The notes beneath the pieces are model-generated. The model was not told where the DNA came from and searched no databases. It saw only the letters and a program-made list of their open reading frames with translations. From Pezicula radicicola (taxonomy: Eukaryota > Ascomycota > Leotiomycetes > Helotiales > Dermateaceae), in assembly GCA_003008705.1 (NCBI GenBank), contig PDUO01000035.1:502101-566100 (forward strand): DNA of 64,000 nt, in the 5' to 3' direction. Shown here piece after piece: positions 1-11,054 of this stretch; position 1 is the first letter of the stretch, and each line of letters begins with the position of its first letter. The translations under genes were made by a program, and so were the position numbers.

Positions 1-1192
1 AAAGCCATAAGTTCACTTTTTAACACTAGGATATATAAATATATGGAATAATAGGAATGAATGCATTAAAGCTTTCTCATCGCGGTGGCTCAAATCATAC
101 CACATTTAGTGGTAAATGTAAATATATAGAATAGAGATATCTTTTGGTGAATTTTAAATTTCTTCCCTTCTCAGCCTTCCTATGGCGCGCCTAGAAATTT
201 CTTCCGAAGTAGTGCTGATGTCTTGCTGGTGGGAGCGAGGCCACAAGATGCTGGTGGTGAACAGACTTTGATAGTGATAAACCGGCAACGAGTGAAACCT
301 TAAAGCAAAGCTACAAAATCAAACTGGAAGAGGGTCATTTTTCATGGAATGTGAAGGTAGAAATACCATGTCATTGTCCGTCGGCTACCTCTATACACTA
401 AACCATTCTTTGTTGGTAGAGAAGAATTCGAAAGAGAATAATCCTCACCTTATAACCTTCTATTTACGTTAGAACAATTCATTTTTAAAGAAAACTGAAC
501 ATCTTGTTGTCAGATAAGGGAGTTTCTGTGATTACCTTGGTTCTACAGCAAATATTTTAAGTTTCAACGACAACCTGATGCAAACGACATTGCTTTGCAA
601 AACAAGCAAATTGTGTTGCCTGTTTTATTTGGAGATTATCAATCGGATCTCAGATTGCTCGCTTTAATTGATTGAGTAGCAGCTTGGTATTTGAGTAATT
701 TCTCTCTTCCAATAAGACAACACCAGAAAATGCTCGCTTAATTCACCACTTTTCCTTTCCATTTCAAACCCAATCACCAAATTATATTGCTATCAAAACT
801 CGACTTAGTACACCTCCAGTCACATACGACCATAGACTAAGGAAAACAGGGCATCCCGTCCGCTCTGCCATACTTAAACCTTAGATCGGTAGATTAGTAG
901 TTAAGTGGGTGACCATTAGCGAATACCTGCTGTTGTATGTTTTTGCTTCTCCATTTTTCTTCTCTTACTCCGGCCTTCGGCAAAATAATACGTTGTGGAT
1001 CAATGACAATCCCTAAAGCAAAAACTAGCAACTAGTTTTTGGCCTTTTGCAAAACGTTTCCCACCAAGCAAAAAGAAACGGTCTCCATAACCGAATTGTG
1101 CAAGCAAAAAAGGCCCACAAAGCTTACCAAAAAGTCTCAAATTTGTATATTTTCTACCCCAGAAGAAATGCAAAAATGCAAAAGAGAAGTTT
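1..1192. other. AT-rich intergenic DNA, no gene seen
   Basis: This is AT-rich sequence with stops in every frame. The only open stretches run into the tRNA and have no recognisable protein character. I see no RNA gene or repeat structure here beyond short A/T runs. Confidence 0.6.
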
Positions 1193-1305
1193 TGAACAGA
1201 AGGGGATTCGAACCCCTGCAGGTTGCCCTATGAGAATACTCAGCTTTTAAAGCTGTAAGATATAATATCTTGAGTCACACGCCATAACCACTCGGCCATC
1301 TGTCC
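1193..1305 (-). tRNA. tRNA-Leu (anticodon CAA) with a 34-nt intron
   Basis: Read on the minus strand, a 7-bp acceptor stem (1305-1299 with 1200-1194, including one G-T pair) encloses a D arm with GGCCGAGTGG. The anticodon stem TGTGA/TCATA carries the loop CTCAAG with anticodon CAA at 1272-1270. The T arm AGGGG-TTCGAAT-CCCCT is complete, and the discriminator base is A at 1193. The stem only closes if 1235-1268 is removed as an intron directly after position 37, the canonical site for tRNA introns. Introns are also known in fungal tRNA-Leu(CAA). The CCA end is not encoded, as expected for a nuclear eukaryotic gene. No protein gene lies close by. Confidence 0.93.
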
Positions 1306-3033
1306 TGAGGTGTATGTTTGTTGGAAGTGACTTCAGGATTTAGCTTTATATAGTAAAAATTTCAAAAATGTAGCAGATCTTTTCAAGGGAATTGCAATGT
1401 GACTCACCTATTGTTAGGATAGCTCTTTGCGCTTTGCCACAGTTACAGTGGTCGTAAAATAATTGTTTTCATACCTATAGAAGAACTTATATCTGATCAA
1501 TTGTAATCAGTTATCGAGAACAATGGTCAGCGAGTAGTGCCACTGAGCCGCAAGATTCATGTATCAAAATATCATGTGTGTCGCAACTTTGGGGATGTAG
1601 ATCGTTGTGATATTTCAAGAAGTATTATTGAGAGTCTGAGGTCTGTACTAGGTAACAGCACTTCATATTATACCTAGCACATTCTACTACGTGATACAAT
1701 ACAGTAGACCTGTTACTGTAGTCAATTTTATCTCTGGATTACACTAACTGAAAAAGCGTTCTAGTTATGATGGATCTTCCCCAGTCTTAGCACCTAGAAT
1801 ACAGCTATATCTTCCTGTGGAGTCTTTAGTGGTGAAACTTCCTTCTCTCACTAAGCCTTAATAGAATAACTGAATCAAGTTACACAAACCAAAAGCGAGT
1901 TACACCGTCTAATAGTAGGCACAATCACTTTAACTCACGTAACTTAGGCGACTCACTTTTTAGGTAACTTACTTAGTCCCGGTAATTCAGTTATTTACCT
2001 AGGTAAGAAGTTTATATATTTGGATCACTAACTTAATTTGAGCCCATTACGTGATTTGGGTATTTGATTTAAAGCTTGCCATTGTTGTTACAAATATCTA
2101 AAAATGACTGGGTCCAAGATGCAGAGCAGTTCCACGTGCTCGACAGCCCCTGATTGACTTAAACAGGATGAAAATTCAAGACATATCCTCCAACGAGTGA
2201 GATCTCGACCATTAGCACAGAGGACAAGCAAGCCGTGTCTCGAGTAAAATTTGAAACAAAAGCAACATTCATTCATAACCCATCTCTGATTACAGTCTTT
2301 TTACATACAATCTGATATAGTAACTGTAAACCACCACAGTATGCCGCCTACCCAACCCTACACAATTCCAATCAGATCCGCTTGCCTTAATCGCAAAGCA
2401 CAGCACAAAAGAATTATATAGCGATCGGTCAATATCATGACTTGACCGAACGAAAAAAGAAGATAGACGCTGAGACGATGAGACTTTAGAATACGAGTGA
2501 GAGCACAACACAAAAGTAAATGTGCATGAACTGGGTAGTCGCTATAGTAGATTCGTGGACACATGATTTAGATGAGATGAGATGAGACGAGCATGAGAGT
2601 AAGCAAGAGACAAGAGGAGAGGCATCAATAATCGAAGGACATAGTCAAAGGAGATAAATGCCGAGAAGAAGAGACCGAGAAAGAGTTATCCAAAGTCTCA
2701 AGCAAAGACGAACCATGACCAATAACCTAGGAAAATAACGAACAACTTTTTTCCTCCAGAGCGACGGACCCTTTCCAACGTTAGGAAACATAGAGAGCTA
2801 CCAAAGCATAAAAAAAACTATCTGAAAATGGCCTTATGCAAACATCGTGCCGAAAACGGCCTAGCCGGTATCAGAAGCGACCAAAGCAAAAGAAAGGTGC
2901 ACGCTGTAAGTTGAGAATTAGACCGCCTCCACAACTCAAAATCCTCCAGTCCTTGCAGAACAATTGGGGACTGCTAAGTAGATGAATCTCATGAACTCCG
3001 ATGCGGTGCGCCACATGTAACCATTCGAAAGAT
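1306..3033. other. Intergenic DNA including the probable 3' UTR of the Pub1-like gene
   Basis: There is no convincing gene. The half next to 3033 is probably the 3' UTR and downstream region of the minus-strand RRM gene. The segment around 1860-2060 is unusual: it carries many imperfect copies of a GTAACTTACTTA/ACTCACTT-like word, resembling repeats near 30.5 and 47.9 kb. Short minus-strand ORFs at 2088-2564 look like chance. Confidence 0.5.
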
Positions 3034-4807
3034 TTAGCCTTGGTAACCGCCGAAGCCATTTCCAAAGCTTTGCTGTGTAGCAGGCGCACTCCATTGGGCA
3101 GTCGGAGTTTGTTGAGCGCCACGACCGTATCCGCCAGCACTGGCAGGGCCGCCATATCCCATCTGCTGATTAGGGTAACCTCCTGGTGATTGGGCTGGGG
3201 GGCCACCGTAACCTTGCTGACCATATTGGCCTGGAGTTCCTTGGTTAGTCATGACTGGTCCGGCTGATTGAGGTCCTTGTTGTTGAGGCATACCACCATA
3301 TTGAGGGAAATAGGCCGAAGGAGTTCCTGGGTATCCAGGGTTGGGTCCAGCCTGAGGACTGTAGGCTTGTCCAGCATTTGTGAATCCGGCGCTGTTCTCG
3401 CCAGGCGCTTTGTCTTTACCCCACTAAAGAAAATTAGTATGCGGAAGTCATTGCTCGATAAAAATTACTTACGCTACACTTCAAAGGGCGACCATTGACA
3501 TTGTATCCACTTAATTGACAGATAGCCATTGCAGCGTTTTCGTGAGTATCCATCTTAACAAAAGCGAAGCCCCTGTCAGCTTGGAAGCGAGTTTCGACAA
3601 CGTAACCGAAGTTTTGGAACAGCGGGACCAAATCGTTCTGCGTGGTGTATGGGGTGAGATTGCCAACGTAGCAAGTCGTTTGCCAGGCAGGAGTTTGCTG
3701 GACAATCATATCATAACTCTGAACACCGTGAGTTGGGAAGTGGTGGTGACCGAAAGGAGTCGTAGGTGTCATCCCCATGGCCGTCATGGCTTGTTGCTGT
3801 GAAATGGATGGCTGGCCCTTCTGGTTGGCCCAGTTACAACGAATGGCACGGGATCCAAGCCATTCTCCATCCATTGAGCTCAATGCTTTCTCAGCATCTT
3901 GGCGCTCGCGGAAAGCGACAAATCCATATCCTCGAGAACGCCCAGTCTTCATATCCCACATAACACGGGCTTCAGAAACAGAGCCAAAAGCAGAGAACGC
4001 TTGGAGCAAGACCTCATCATTAACTTCATTGGAGAGATCACCAACGAAGATATGGAAGTGGTTGGAGGTGTCTTCCTTGTTCGATGTATTGGACTGGTAA
4101 GCCCAGTTCACACGGATTTCCTAGCAACCCATCAGTATTTCCATTTCGATGGTTTATTTTGAGCACCTACAGCCTGATGAACTCGTCTGCCGTTCAAGGT
4201 TTGCATAGCACGTTCAGCCGCTCCTGGGTCGTCGTACTCGACAAATCCGTAATTGAATCCCTTCGACTGAAACTAGGACTGCAATTAGCATTGTGACTTG
4301 TTTAAATGTGCAGGACAAAAAGAAAACAGCTTGAAGTTGTAAATCCCTCATGGTAGAGAACTAGAAGCAGCTCGCTGGAATTCTCAAGGATTTGACAGAG
4401 ATAAAGTTGATACTGACAGCACCTACATTCTTGTCAGGAATGATTTTAACGTTTTGGACATGACCAGTGGTCTCAAAGATCTGGCGCAGCACATCTTCTG
4501 TAACCCTTGGATCAAGTCCTCCAACGTACAACGCGCGCTTATTTGGCTCTGGGGCAGCGCGTCGAACAAAGCCACCTTCACTATTTGGTGACATAACACC
4601 ACCCCCGTTCTCGCCCATCGGTGAAGTAATCGCGGTTGGGATGGGGTTGGTGTTTTGCGGGATGATAACCGGTGGCAGAGGTGGAGGAGGCATGTGGGCT
4701 GGGTTTCCCTGGCCGTTATGGCCATTCTCGTAACCTGGTGCGCCTGCGGATGCTTGCGGAGGAGGTGGAAGCTGAGCGCCAGATGGGGGAGGACCGTTGT
4801 CAGACAT
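3034..4807 (-). CDS. pub1: TIA-1/Pub1-type RNA-binding protein with three RRMs
   Basis: The model has four exons on the minus strand: 4427-4807, 4171-4272, 3473-4120 and 3034-3423. All junctions use GT..AG and keep frame, giving about 506 aa. The order is a Pro/Gly-rich N-tail, RRM1 (RNP2 ALYVGGL near residue 92, RNP1 NYGFVEY across the exon 1/2 join), RRM2 (HIFVGDL, RGYGFVAF) and RRM3 (CYVGNLT, RGFAFVKM). A Gln/Gly/Pro-rich C-tail of about 120 aa follows. The segment HQAEIRVNWAYQSN matches the TIA-1/TIAR/Pub1 signature. Family members bind U-rich or AU-rich RNA, shuttle between nucleus and cytoplasm, affect mRNA stability and splicing, and join stress granules through the prion-like tail. 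The Met at 4807 is the first in frame. The family call is secure; one-to-one orthology with yeast Pub1 is inferred. Confidence 0.93.
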
Positions 4808-6755
4808 TGCGAAAGAAGACGGAAGGAAGGTTTTGTGTGCGGCGCAAAGATAAGATGTGATGTACGAAGCTTGAGCAGCCTAGAAGCAACTCAGACAAGA
4901 CTTGTCGAGTGTGTGATGAGAACAGTGACTTTGAGATGTCACAGGAAATAGCAAGTATCTTCTGTGATATTGCGCTTGATTACAGCGGGACTGTGCAACT
5001 CGAACGATAAGAATTGGCGCGCGAAGACTCGAAAATTCGACAGATGCGAAATCGGGACTCAGAGTGAATTTCGACAAGTGAAAATAATCGTGAGTATGAG
5101 AGGAGGAAACGCGACGGGATTAAGATCTTCGACGAAGAGATTGTCGAAGGAAGACTGATGGTAGGGAGTAGTAGTACGACGCGGAGGAGGGGTGTAGTCT
5201 AGCAAAAGCTGCAGCGACTGGACCCTGAACCTCGAAGAGAGAAAAGACTTGGTACGACGACGATGACGACAACGACGATAGAGAGACGAGTGAATAGGAA
5301 GAAGAGAAGCGCGAAAAAGGGAGGAGAGGAAGAGAGAGGAGGAAAGTCGCTCCAGAGGTTCCAAAGGCCAGTTGATGATGAGAAAAGCTGGTGATGCTGG
5401 TGGGGAGGGGAGAGGAAGAAGGTGGAAGGCAGCGAGCGAGAGAGCTGCGGCCTTGCTTGGAGATGCAGATTGGCTACGCGACACACTAGCGCCAAAGGGG
5501 AAAATGGGTGGATGTGATAGGGCCCGTAGGGGGGGGATTATGGGGGAATAATAATGGGAGACTATGGTGTTGGACTGTCACATAATAAGCAGAGGAGGAT
5601 GATTGTAAAGCAGAAGGATAGCCGGAATCACAACCTGTATGTCTGAAGATGATGATAATGAAGATAATGATGATGATGAAGCGGCGAATTGATGTTTTGT
5701 GCTGTAGGCTTGTATTTATTTATTGGCGTTTGGCTTCTGTCCAAATTATTATTAGTGACTTTTTGGCCGTGTGGTGCGATCTCATCTCTTGCGTTCTACA
5801 ACGGTACAGTACATACTGCTCTAATCTGCTCGTACGTGCGCCCGGCCTGGCCTGATGGGTGTTCAAGCGCAGGCTAGGACGGCTGCTAGGACGGCTGCTA
5901 GTAGGCGTGCTAGGTAGGAACCGCATTTCCAGAGTGCTTCCATCCTTCCGTTCACACCCACCACCTCCTCCCCCCTGAGCTGTGCCGTCCTGTCTTGTCT
6001 ATCAAACACATCCAGCACCCTAGTGATCCAGTCCTTGGCAAGAGATGAGACGAATCGAGTGCAGCTGTCACGCACCTGCATTATTAGGTACATGCGCCAG
6101 AAGTAGCATGATGCATTGTCATCTTTGAGGTCGCTTGAGTTGATATTATGGCCTGCGCAATGCTTCGAAATTGTTCTGCCCTCTTGTTCGTCTCCAGCCT
6201 TTCAGCGCTTCAGCGCGGCTCTTTGCTGAGGCATGTGCACTATCCGAACTCCGTTGGTCGCCAAAAGATGCACCATCGGTGCCATCAGAGATTCTGAGTG
6301 ACAAGGGGAGCCCCTTGACCCCTTGACAGAATGCGCTTAATCAATTGCGTGCTGTAGAAGTGGTGAACTTTCGCCAGCATGAGGCCGTACTTAGTAAAAA
6401 AATTATCATGCCTAGGTAGAAATTCAGACTCGTAGTGATTTGACAACTGCAATACAATGTCGTTGAGTATTCGCGATCTAGGTCTTCCCAAGGAACTCGC
6501 CAGTTCTTTGACTCGTTCTTCGATGCATAGCGCTATAAAAGTTCCCGCCATTTAGAGTTCGCGGGGCATCAAGTTTAAACCTTTGGCCTGGGTGACGGAC
6601 ACTGACGGTGAGACCTCCGCATCGACATTCCACATTCCACCATCAACAATCCCTTCAGTATCCATACCCCCTCACTCTTAATTCTCTTTCGACCAGCTCT
6701 CTTGCGCGATTGAATTCCCAGCAACCCTCCCAAGCTTCCCCAGACTCCTGCAGCA
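4808..6755. other. Long intergenic region: pyrimidine-rich leader/promoter of the Pub1-like gene, then unassigned DNA
   Basis: In the sense of the minus-strand RRM gene, 4990-5500 is extremely C/T-rich with runs such as CTCCCTTTTTCGCG. This is typical of the promoter and leader of highly expressed filamentous-fungal genes. Open frames on that strand (5059-5484, 5199-5495) are low-complexity Ser/Leu/Pro/Arg and look like products of composition. At 5870-5915 the unit GGACGGCTGCTA repeats in tandem. No further gene is supported except a weak ORF at 6285-6551. Confidence 0.5.
6285..6551 (-). CDS. Small hypothetical ORF, doubtful
   Basis: An 88-codon minus-strand frame lies divergent to the possible Mediator gene, about 200 bp from its start. 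The product has a plausible mixed composition (an amphipathic stretch ERVKELASSLGRPRSRIL and a segment LAKVHHFYSTQLIKRIL). I recognise no domain, and no splice sites clearly extend it. It could be a short gene, an exon of something longer, or chance. Low confidence. Confidence 0.22.
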   Translation of the reverse strand: MAGTFIALCIEERVKELASSLGRPRSRILNDIVLQLSNHYESEFLPRHDNFFTKYGLMLAKVHHFYSTQLIKRILSRGQGAPLVTQNL

Positions 6756-7960
6756 ATGGCCCAGCCACAATCCCCACGTACGAAGAAGTCCTTGGACGTC
6801 CTGCAGAGTATGATCAATGGCATCGTCAGTCGCAAACCCAGCTATTCAGCCCTGCATGCCGGCTAATTGAAGCGCAGCTTATTGAGATGGGCAAGGCTCT
6901 TCGGGCTGCAGATAAGGAGGCTGGAAGATCAATGGGGGCTGTGAATATGCGCCTAAAGACCACGATCCCAAGTGCAGTCGAAGCCTTTCACGCGGCTCTT
7001 GATGAGCTTGAATGCGACATTGTAAGGGGTCCGCGCATCATGTGCTGGTGGGAAGATGCTGATTGAGAAAAACAGGTTCGAGCCAAAGCGGTATTGGGAC
7101 GAGACCTTGAGCAATTGAGGGCACAACGATATGCGGCAGAGAATCCGGCAACAGAGGAGCCAGAAGAGATGTTGAAACTAGATCCTCCCCCAGAACCGAC
7201 AGAATCCTTCCAAGCACCAATTGCGGTCATGGCACCGTCACAACCAAGCCCTGAACCCGTTATAAAGGAGGAAGTTGCTCCAGTAAAGAGCCCACAAGCA
7301 CAGCAACCCTCAAATCATCCTACGCCAAGTGATCCCCCAAAAGAGACCATTTTAGCAATGAGGGAAGACAAAAAAGGGCCCGAAGTTCCATCACCACAAC
7401 CTGCAAACGAGACAAAGCACAACATGGTCGGCCTTGGTATCGATACATCAGGTGCAGCGAACTCACAAATAGCTGCGCCCTCTACTGGCGAAAACCTAGA
7501 CTCCGCGATTGACTCTTTGTTCGGTGACATGACTGAGAGCAATGAAAATACCAACAACGATGAGAGCACAAACCTTAAGTTCGACGACATGGATTTCTTT
7601 ATCCATGACTCTAATTCCAACACACAGAATCAAGAACAACCACAGGCTGAGAACCAGGAATTTGACCTCTCAACATTTGGCGATCCCGTTCATGGTAATG
7701 ATGGCAACCTCGATTTTAATATGACTGACCTCCAACCTTCGAATGAAGCAAACACTGGTGATAACAATGCGAGCGATGAAGCAGCAAACAAGCAGGATGA
7801 CTTAACAGACATCTTTGGTGGCCTGGATGATAATGCAGGTGGCGTCGACTATGATGACATGTTTTTTGGGACAGGAGATGATGGTGGTATGAGCGGTGGA
7901 GGAATGGGTGGGATTGAGCACGGGGAGTTTGATGATGCGTTCTTTGGATTAGACAAGTAA
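6756..7960 (+). CDS. Acidic nuclear-type protein, possible Mediator subunit 2 (Med2)
   Basis: The model has three exons: 6756-6824, 6878-7021 and 7076-7960, about 365 aa. Intron 2 (GTAAGG..AACAG) is clear. Intron 1 uses GTCAGT with branch-like GCTAATT and CAG, and is the join that keeps frame. The N-terminus (to about residue 95) is helical, with LIEMGKALRAADKEAGRSMG and FHAALDELECDI. The remainder is disordered, Pro/Glu/Gln-rich, and ends in acidic-aromatic clusters (DYDDMFFGTGDDGG, GEFDDAFFGLDK) like activation-type tails. The FHxxLDxLE pattern resembles the N-terminal Med2 domain of fungal Mediator tail subunits, which contact activators at RNA polymerase II promoters. That assignment is tentative; the existence of the gene is much firmer. 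Confidence 0.8.
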
Positions 7961-8594
7961 CGCGTTGCCCAAGGATGCAAGGCGATACTGAGCAAAATTA
8001 ATATGATAGCCATTTTAGCTAGCATTATTCTGCCATATATCTGTATGTAACAACATTATATCATTATTCAAGGATCGCATGGCAAATGGACAGGTTCTGC
8101 AATGTTCAATGTATTCGGCAAAAGAAGCTGGCCATCGTTTCAAGCAATTAATCGAAATCACTCTAAAAAGTCCAAGTACTCCTCACAAGAAATCCAATCA
8201 TGATCAGTTATACGCTAGAATGGCCGCGTAGGAAGAGAGGAGCCTGACTTTGTCTTGCTCTGAGTAATTGCTGCTCCAACGATGTTATTATTCAGCGCCT
8301 CCTATACCCTCACCATCACAAAAAAGACTCGCTCCCATCAAATTAAGCAGTCTTTGTTTTTATTCTGTTTGGGAGGCAATCAAGACTGTGCGAATCTTTC
8401 CAAAAGATGAACATGGTCAATAGTGAGTGAGTGAGCACAAAACATACTCAGAGAATCCAATGAATCACTACCTATGAGCCACAGGATCTAGAAACCACAG
8501 AATAAGTGAAGACCCCAAAAGCCTATATCTACTGTCCAACTCCCCTCAACGGAAAGAAAGTAACGAAAATTGCAAACTTCTATACACACCAACA
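7961..8594. other. Intergenic region between two plus-strand genes
   Basis: The first part is the likely 3' UTR of the acidic protein gene (AT-rich, with TTATATCATTATTC). The part next to 8595 is C/A-rich and may be the leader of the following ORF. No other feature is seen. Confidence 0.5.
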
Positions 8595-9158
8595 ATGTCG
8601 GAGGAATATGATCAGCCCTTAGAAGATCTCCTCTCAAGAGAGATTTTCCCCTCATTACTATCTACTTCTAATTCATTACAAGACTCCAGAAGATGTCCAA
8701 ACTCATGTAACTTCCTCGACGTAATCGAATCCAGACTCCGGGACGAACCTTACCCACGACCCATTCTCCATTCCTTCATCCAATCAGCACTCTACCCCGA
8801 TAATCTCCACGACAGCGCTAACCAGGAAGAAGAAGAAGAAGACACCATCAATCTCGAAAATCTTCTCGAAAATCTCAATACAATCATAGCAGTAATAGCA
8901 AATGATCTTCTCCCCGCACCAGGAGCTGCTATCAATAATCGAGTTCTTTGGTTTGTTCGTATTGGCCATTATGATTATTTACGCGTTTATCGGAGGCCGG
9001 AGAGGTTGAGGTGGCCTGTTGAGGCTTTTTATGCATGTTGTTGGGTCTGCGGAAGGGAGTTTGTGTTTTTTGTATTGAAGGAGAGGGAGGGGAGAGGGTT
9101 GGAAGAGTTTTTTATACCCAGGGAGTGTGAGAGGTTTTTACCTGTTAGGGGTGGATAG
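8595..9158 (+). CDS. Hypothetical protein, 187 aa, unrecognised
   Basis: A single open frame with a good ATG context (CAACAATGTC) and a C/A-rich leader. The product starts with an acidic half containing a run of Glu/Asp (NQEEEEEDTINLENLLENL, about residues 77-95), then a hydrophobic helix TIIAVIANDLLP. It ends in an aromatic, Cys- and Arg-rich half (residues about 118-187) containing FYACCWVCGREFVFFVLKE and ECERFLPVRG. It has no signal peptide and no known motif. The two cysteine pairs are too close to call a zinc finger. Base composition shifts from C-rich to G/T-rich along the gene, which is unusual. It may be a lineage-restricted gene. Confidence is moderate because no intron supports it. 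Confidence 0.5.
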   Translation: MSEEYDQPLEDLLSREIFPSLLSTSNSLQDSRRCPNSCNFLDVIESRLRDEPYPRPILHSFIQSALYPDNLHDSANQEEEEEDTINLENLLENLNTIIAVIANDLLPAPGAAINNRVLWFVRIGHYDYLRVYRRPERLRWPVEAFYACCWVCGREFVFFVLKEREGRGLEEFFIPRECERFLPVRGG

Positions 9159-9772
9159 GATGGTGAGTTTTTGGGAATTGATGGCGATGTTCTTGTTACT
9201 GTACAACCCACTGTGTAGGATTTTGCGGAGTTTGAGAATACGAAGTGCTGTAATGTTAAGTTAATAGCTACAAGAAATATAAGCAAAACAAGTACTAGAA
9301 GCTCAGGGGAGGGTAACTACTAAGCCACGCGAGCTGGGTCTTATGCAATGAACCCTTGAGCTTAGGGCCAATTCCCTGTAAATTAAAGTAAACGATTCAC
9401 ATTTGGCAACAAGGAGGCAAGATAGGTAAATAAGCTCAATCAAGTAGCGAAATGGTTAAGCGAGTTATGCGGTATGCAACAAAATCTTGCTCTGAGTGAA
9501 CCAAATATAAGGTACGCATATAATTGCGTACTTACCTTACGTTGTACAAACACGCCTTCTAAAGCTCTGTAATATTACAGAACAGAACAAGCCCTTCCAT
9601 CTTTCAAACATGTTTAGGACTGTCAAAATCAAACTCAATGGAAGCAACTTCAACCACAACTCACCTCGCTTAAAACCCAGCACCCAGCACCCTTATACAA
9701 TTCACCGCCATCAACTTCTATCAGTCCCAAAAAAAGATAATAAACCCCCACAAAAAGCCTACCAAAAAGAAT
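9159..9772. other. AT-rich intergenic DNA
   Basis: Nothing beyond AT-rich unique-looking sequence is seen. The ORF at 9610-9888 overlaps the tRNA and is not credible. Confidence 0.5.
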
Positions 9773-9933
9773 TAGCCTTATGGGGAATCGAACCCCAATC
9801 TCCATCATACCGGTATAGAAATCAAATGGAAAGCAGAAGAAGAACTGAAAACGCAAGAAACGCCCAAATCAACAATGCAAACAAATGAAAACTAAATTGT
9901 TAGACGACGTTCTGACCGTTGAACTATAAAGCC
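9773..9933 (-). tRNA. tRNA gene with a long intron; anticodon uncertain (AAC, Val, best reading)
   Basis: On the minus strand the acceptor GGCTTTA (9933-9927) pairs with TAAGGCT (9780-9774), allowing G-T pairs. The D arm is GTTC-AACGGTCA-GAAC and the T arm is TGGGG-TTCGATT-CCCCA. Between them, GTCGT (9908-9904) can pair with ATGAT near 9810-9800 if about 85-95 nt are removed as an intron. This gives a loop CTAACA with anticodon AAC (9901-9899). That folding lacks base 26. The alternative with a standard base 26 puts A at position 33, so the identity is not secure. The intron is long for a nuclear tRNA. It could also be a decayed copy. Confidence 0.62.
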
Positions 9934-11054
9934 TTGCATAAGTTGTCCACTACGCCAAGAGTAGCAGTAATGGTTGTTTGTTTTGATTACCGAAACGTTA
10001 GGTGGCGCTTTGAAGGGAGTTGGTGAGGCTCGGGGTGTGGAAATTACTTTAACCTGATAGTTATATGTTATGACGCTGCTTTTGTTGTCATACCGCTCTT
10101 CTTAGACTGCTTGTCGGATTTCAACCAAGGGATGCTTTTCGAGGAAGGTTCTCTAAACTAGTACGTTTCATCTAAGCTAATTTCAAAAATAGTATCCTAG
10201 GTAAGTATCGTTGTAGATATAACTTCTTACCAGATGGACAGTTCTTTACTTTTTTTTGGCAGTTATTAAATGGGGTTTGAAGTGGCTCCTTGTCTATATA
10301 ATAGTAAAGGTACTAGACGCCTTCTGGCATAAATTACCAACACAGGCTAAATCTTCAAGTTAACAGGATAATTCAAATGCCTACTAAGTCTGAGATACAC
10401 CACAACTCTTTAGGCTGGTTGATTACCTTTCTTGGCTTCAATAAAATTGCTCTCTAGCAATACAGAGAGACTTTGCCTAAGTGTCGAGTTCTAACATTCC
10501 TTTCCATGCACAAAATAGGGGATTATTAGGCTACATATCAGCTTTAATAGTGGGTTAGTAATAATTAAATAGGGAATTTGTTATAAACTTTTAGGACAAA
10601 CACGACCTCAAATGTCTTTTCTGTAGGTAAGTTCATAACCACTTAGGATGTCAGTGCCAACAGTGCTAGAGCCAAGGGAAAATGCTAAGCCATACATAAG
10701 CGAAAGGGAAGTATTAAATGTAGTCAGGTACTTACAAAGAAACTACGATTGGTAATGATAGAGGAGCCCCAGAAAGTTTGATTAACACTCTTTTGATTCA
10801 TGATTCTTGCAGTGTTGTTTTCTACCCTGGCCCTCATACGCGTATTATAAGATCACGTGAAAAGACATACTACTAGCGCGTTTCTTTTTAGAGTGGTCGT
10901 ACAGGCAGGCGCGATTTGACGCGAGGCGCAACATTGAAGCCAAAAACCGAAGGTAAATATTCCGTACTCACACCAAAACCTCCATCCTCATTGGAAATAC
11001 TCGAAGATTCGACTGCTTGCACAGGAACAACCTATTGTTGCAACATTCGATTGT
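9934..11054. other. Intergenic DNA and PIF1 promoter region
   Basis: AT-rich sequence without a gene. The last about 200 bp before 11055, with GATCACGTGA-containing DNA near 10852-10861, probably form the PIF1 promoter. CACGTG is a classic E-box for bHLH factors. No repeat with clear boundaries is visible. Confidence 0.5.

Noticed and set aside
5059..5495. Minus-strand ORFs upstream of the Pub1-like start
   Set aside because: Ser/Leu/Pro/Arg-rich products of a pyrimidine-rich leader, with no domain.
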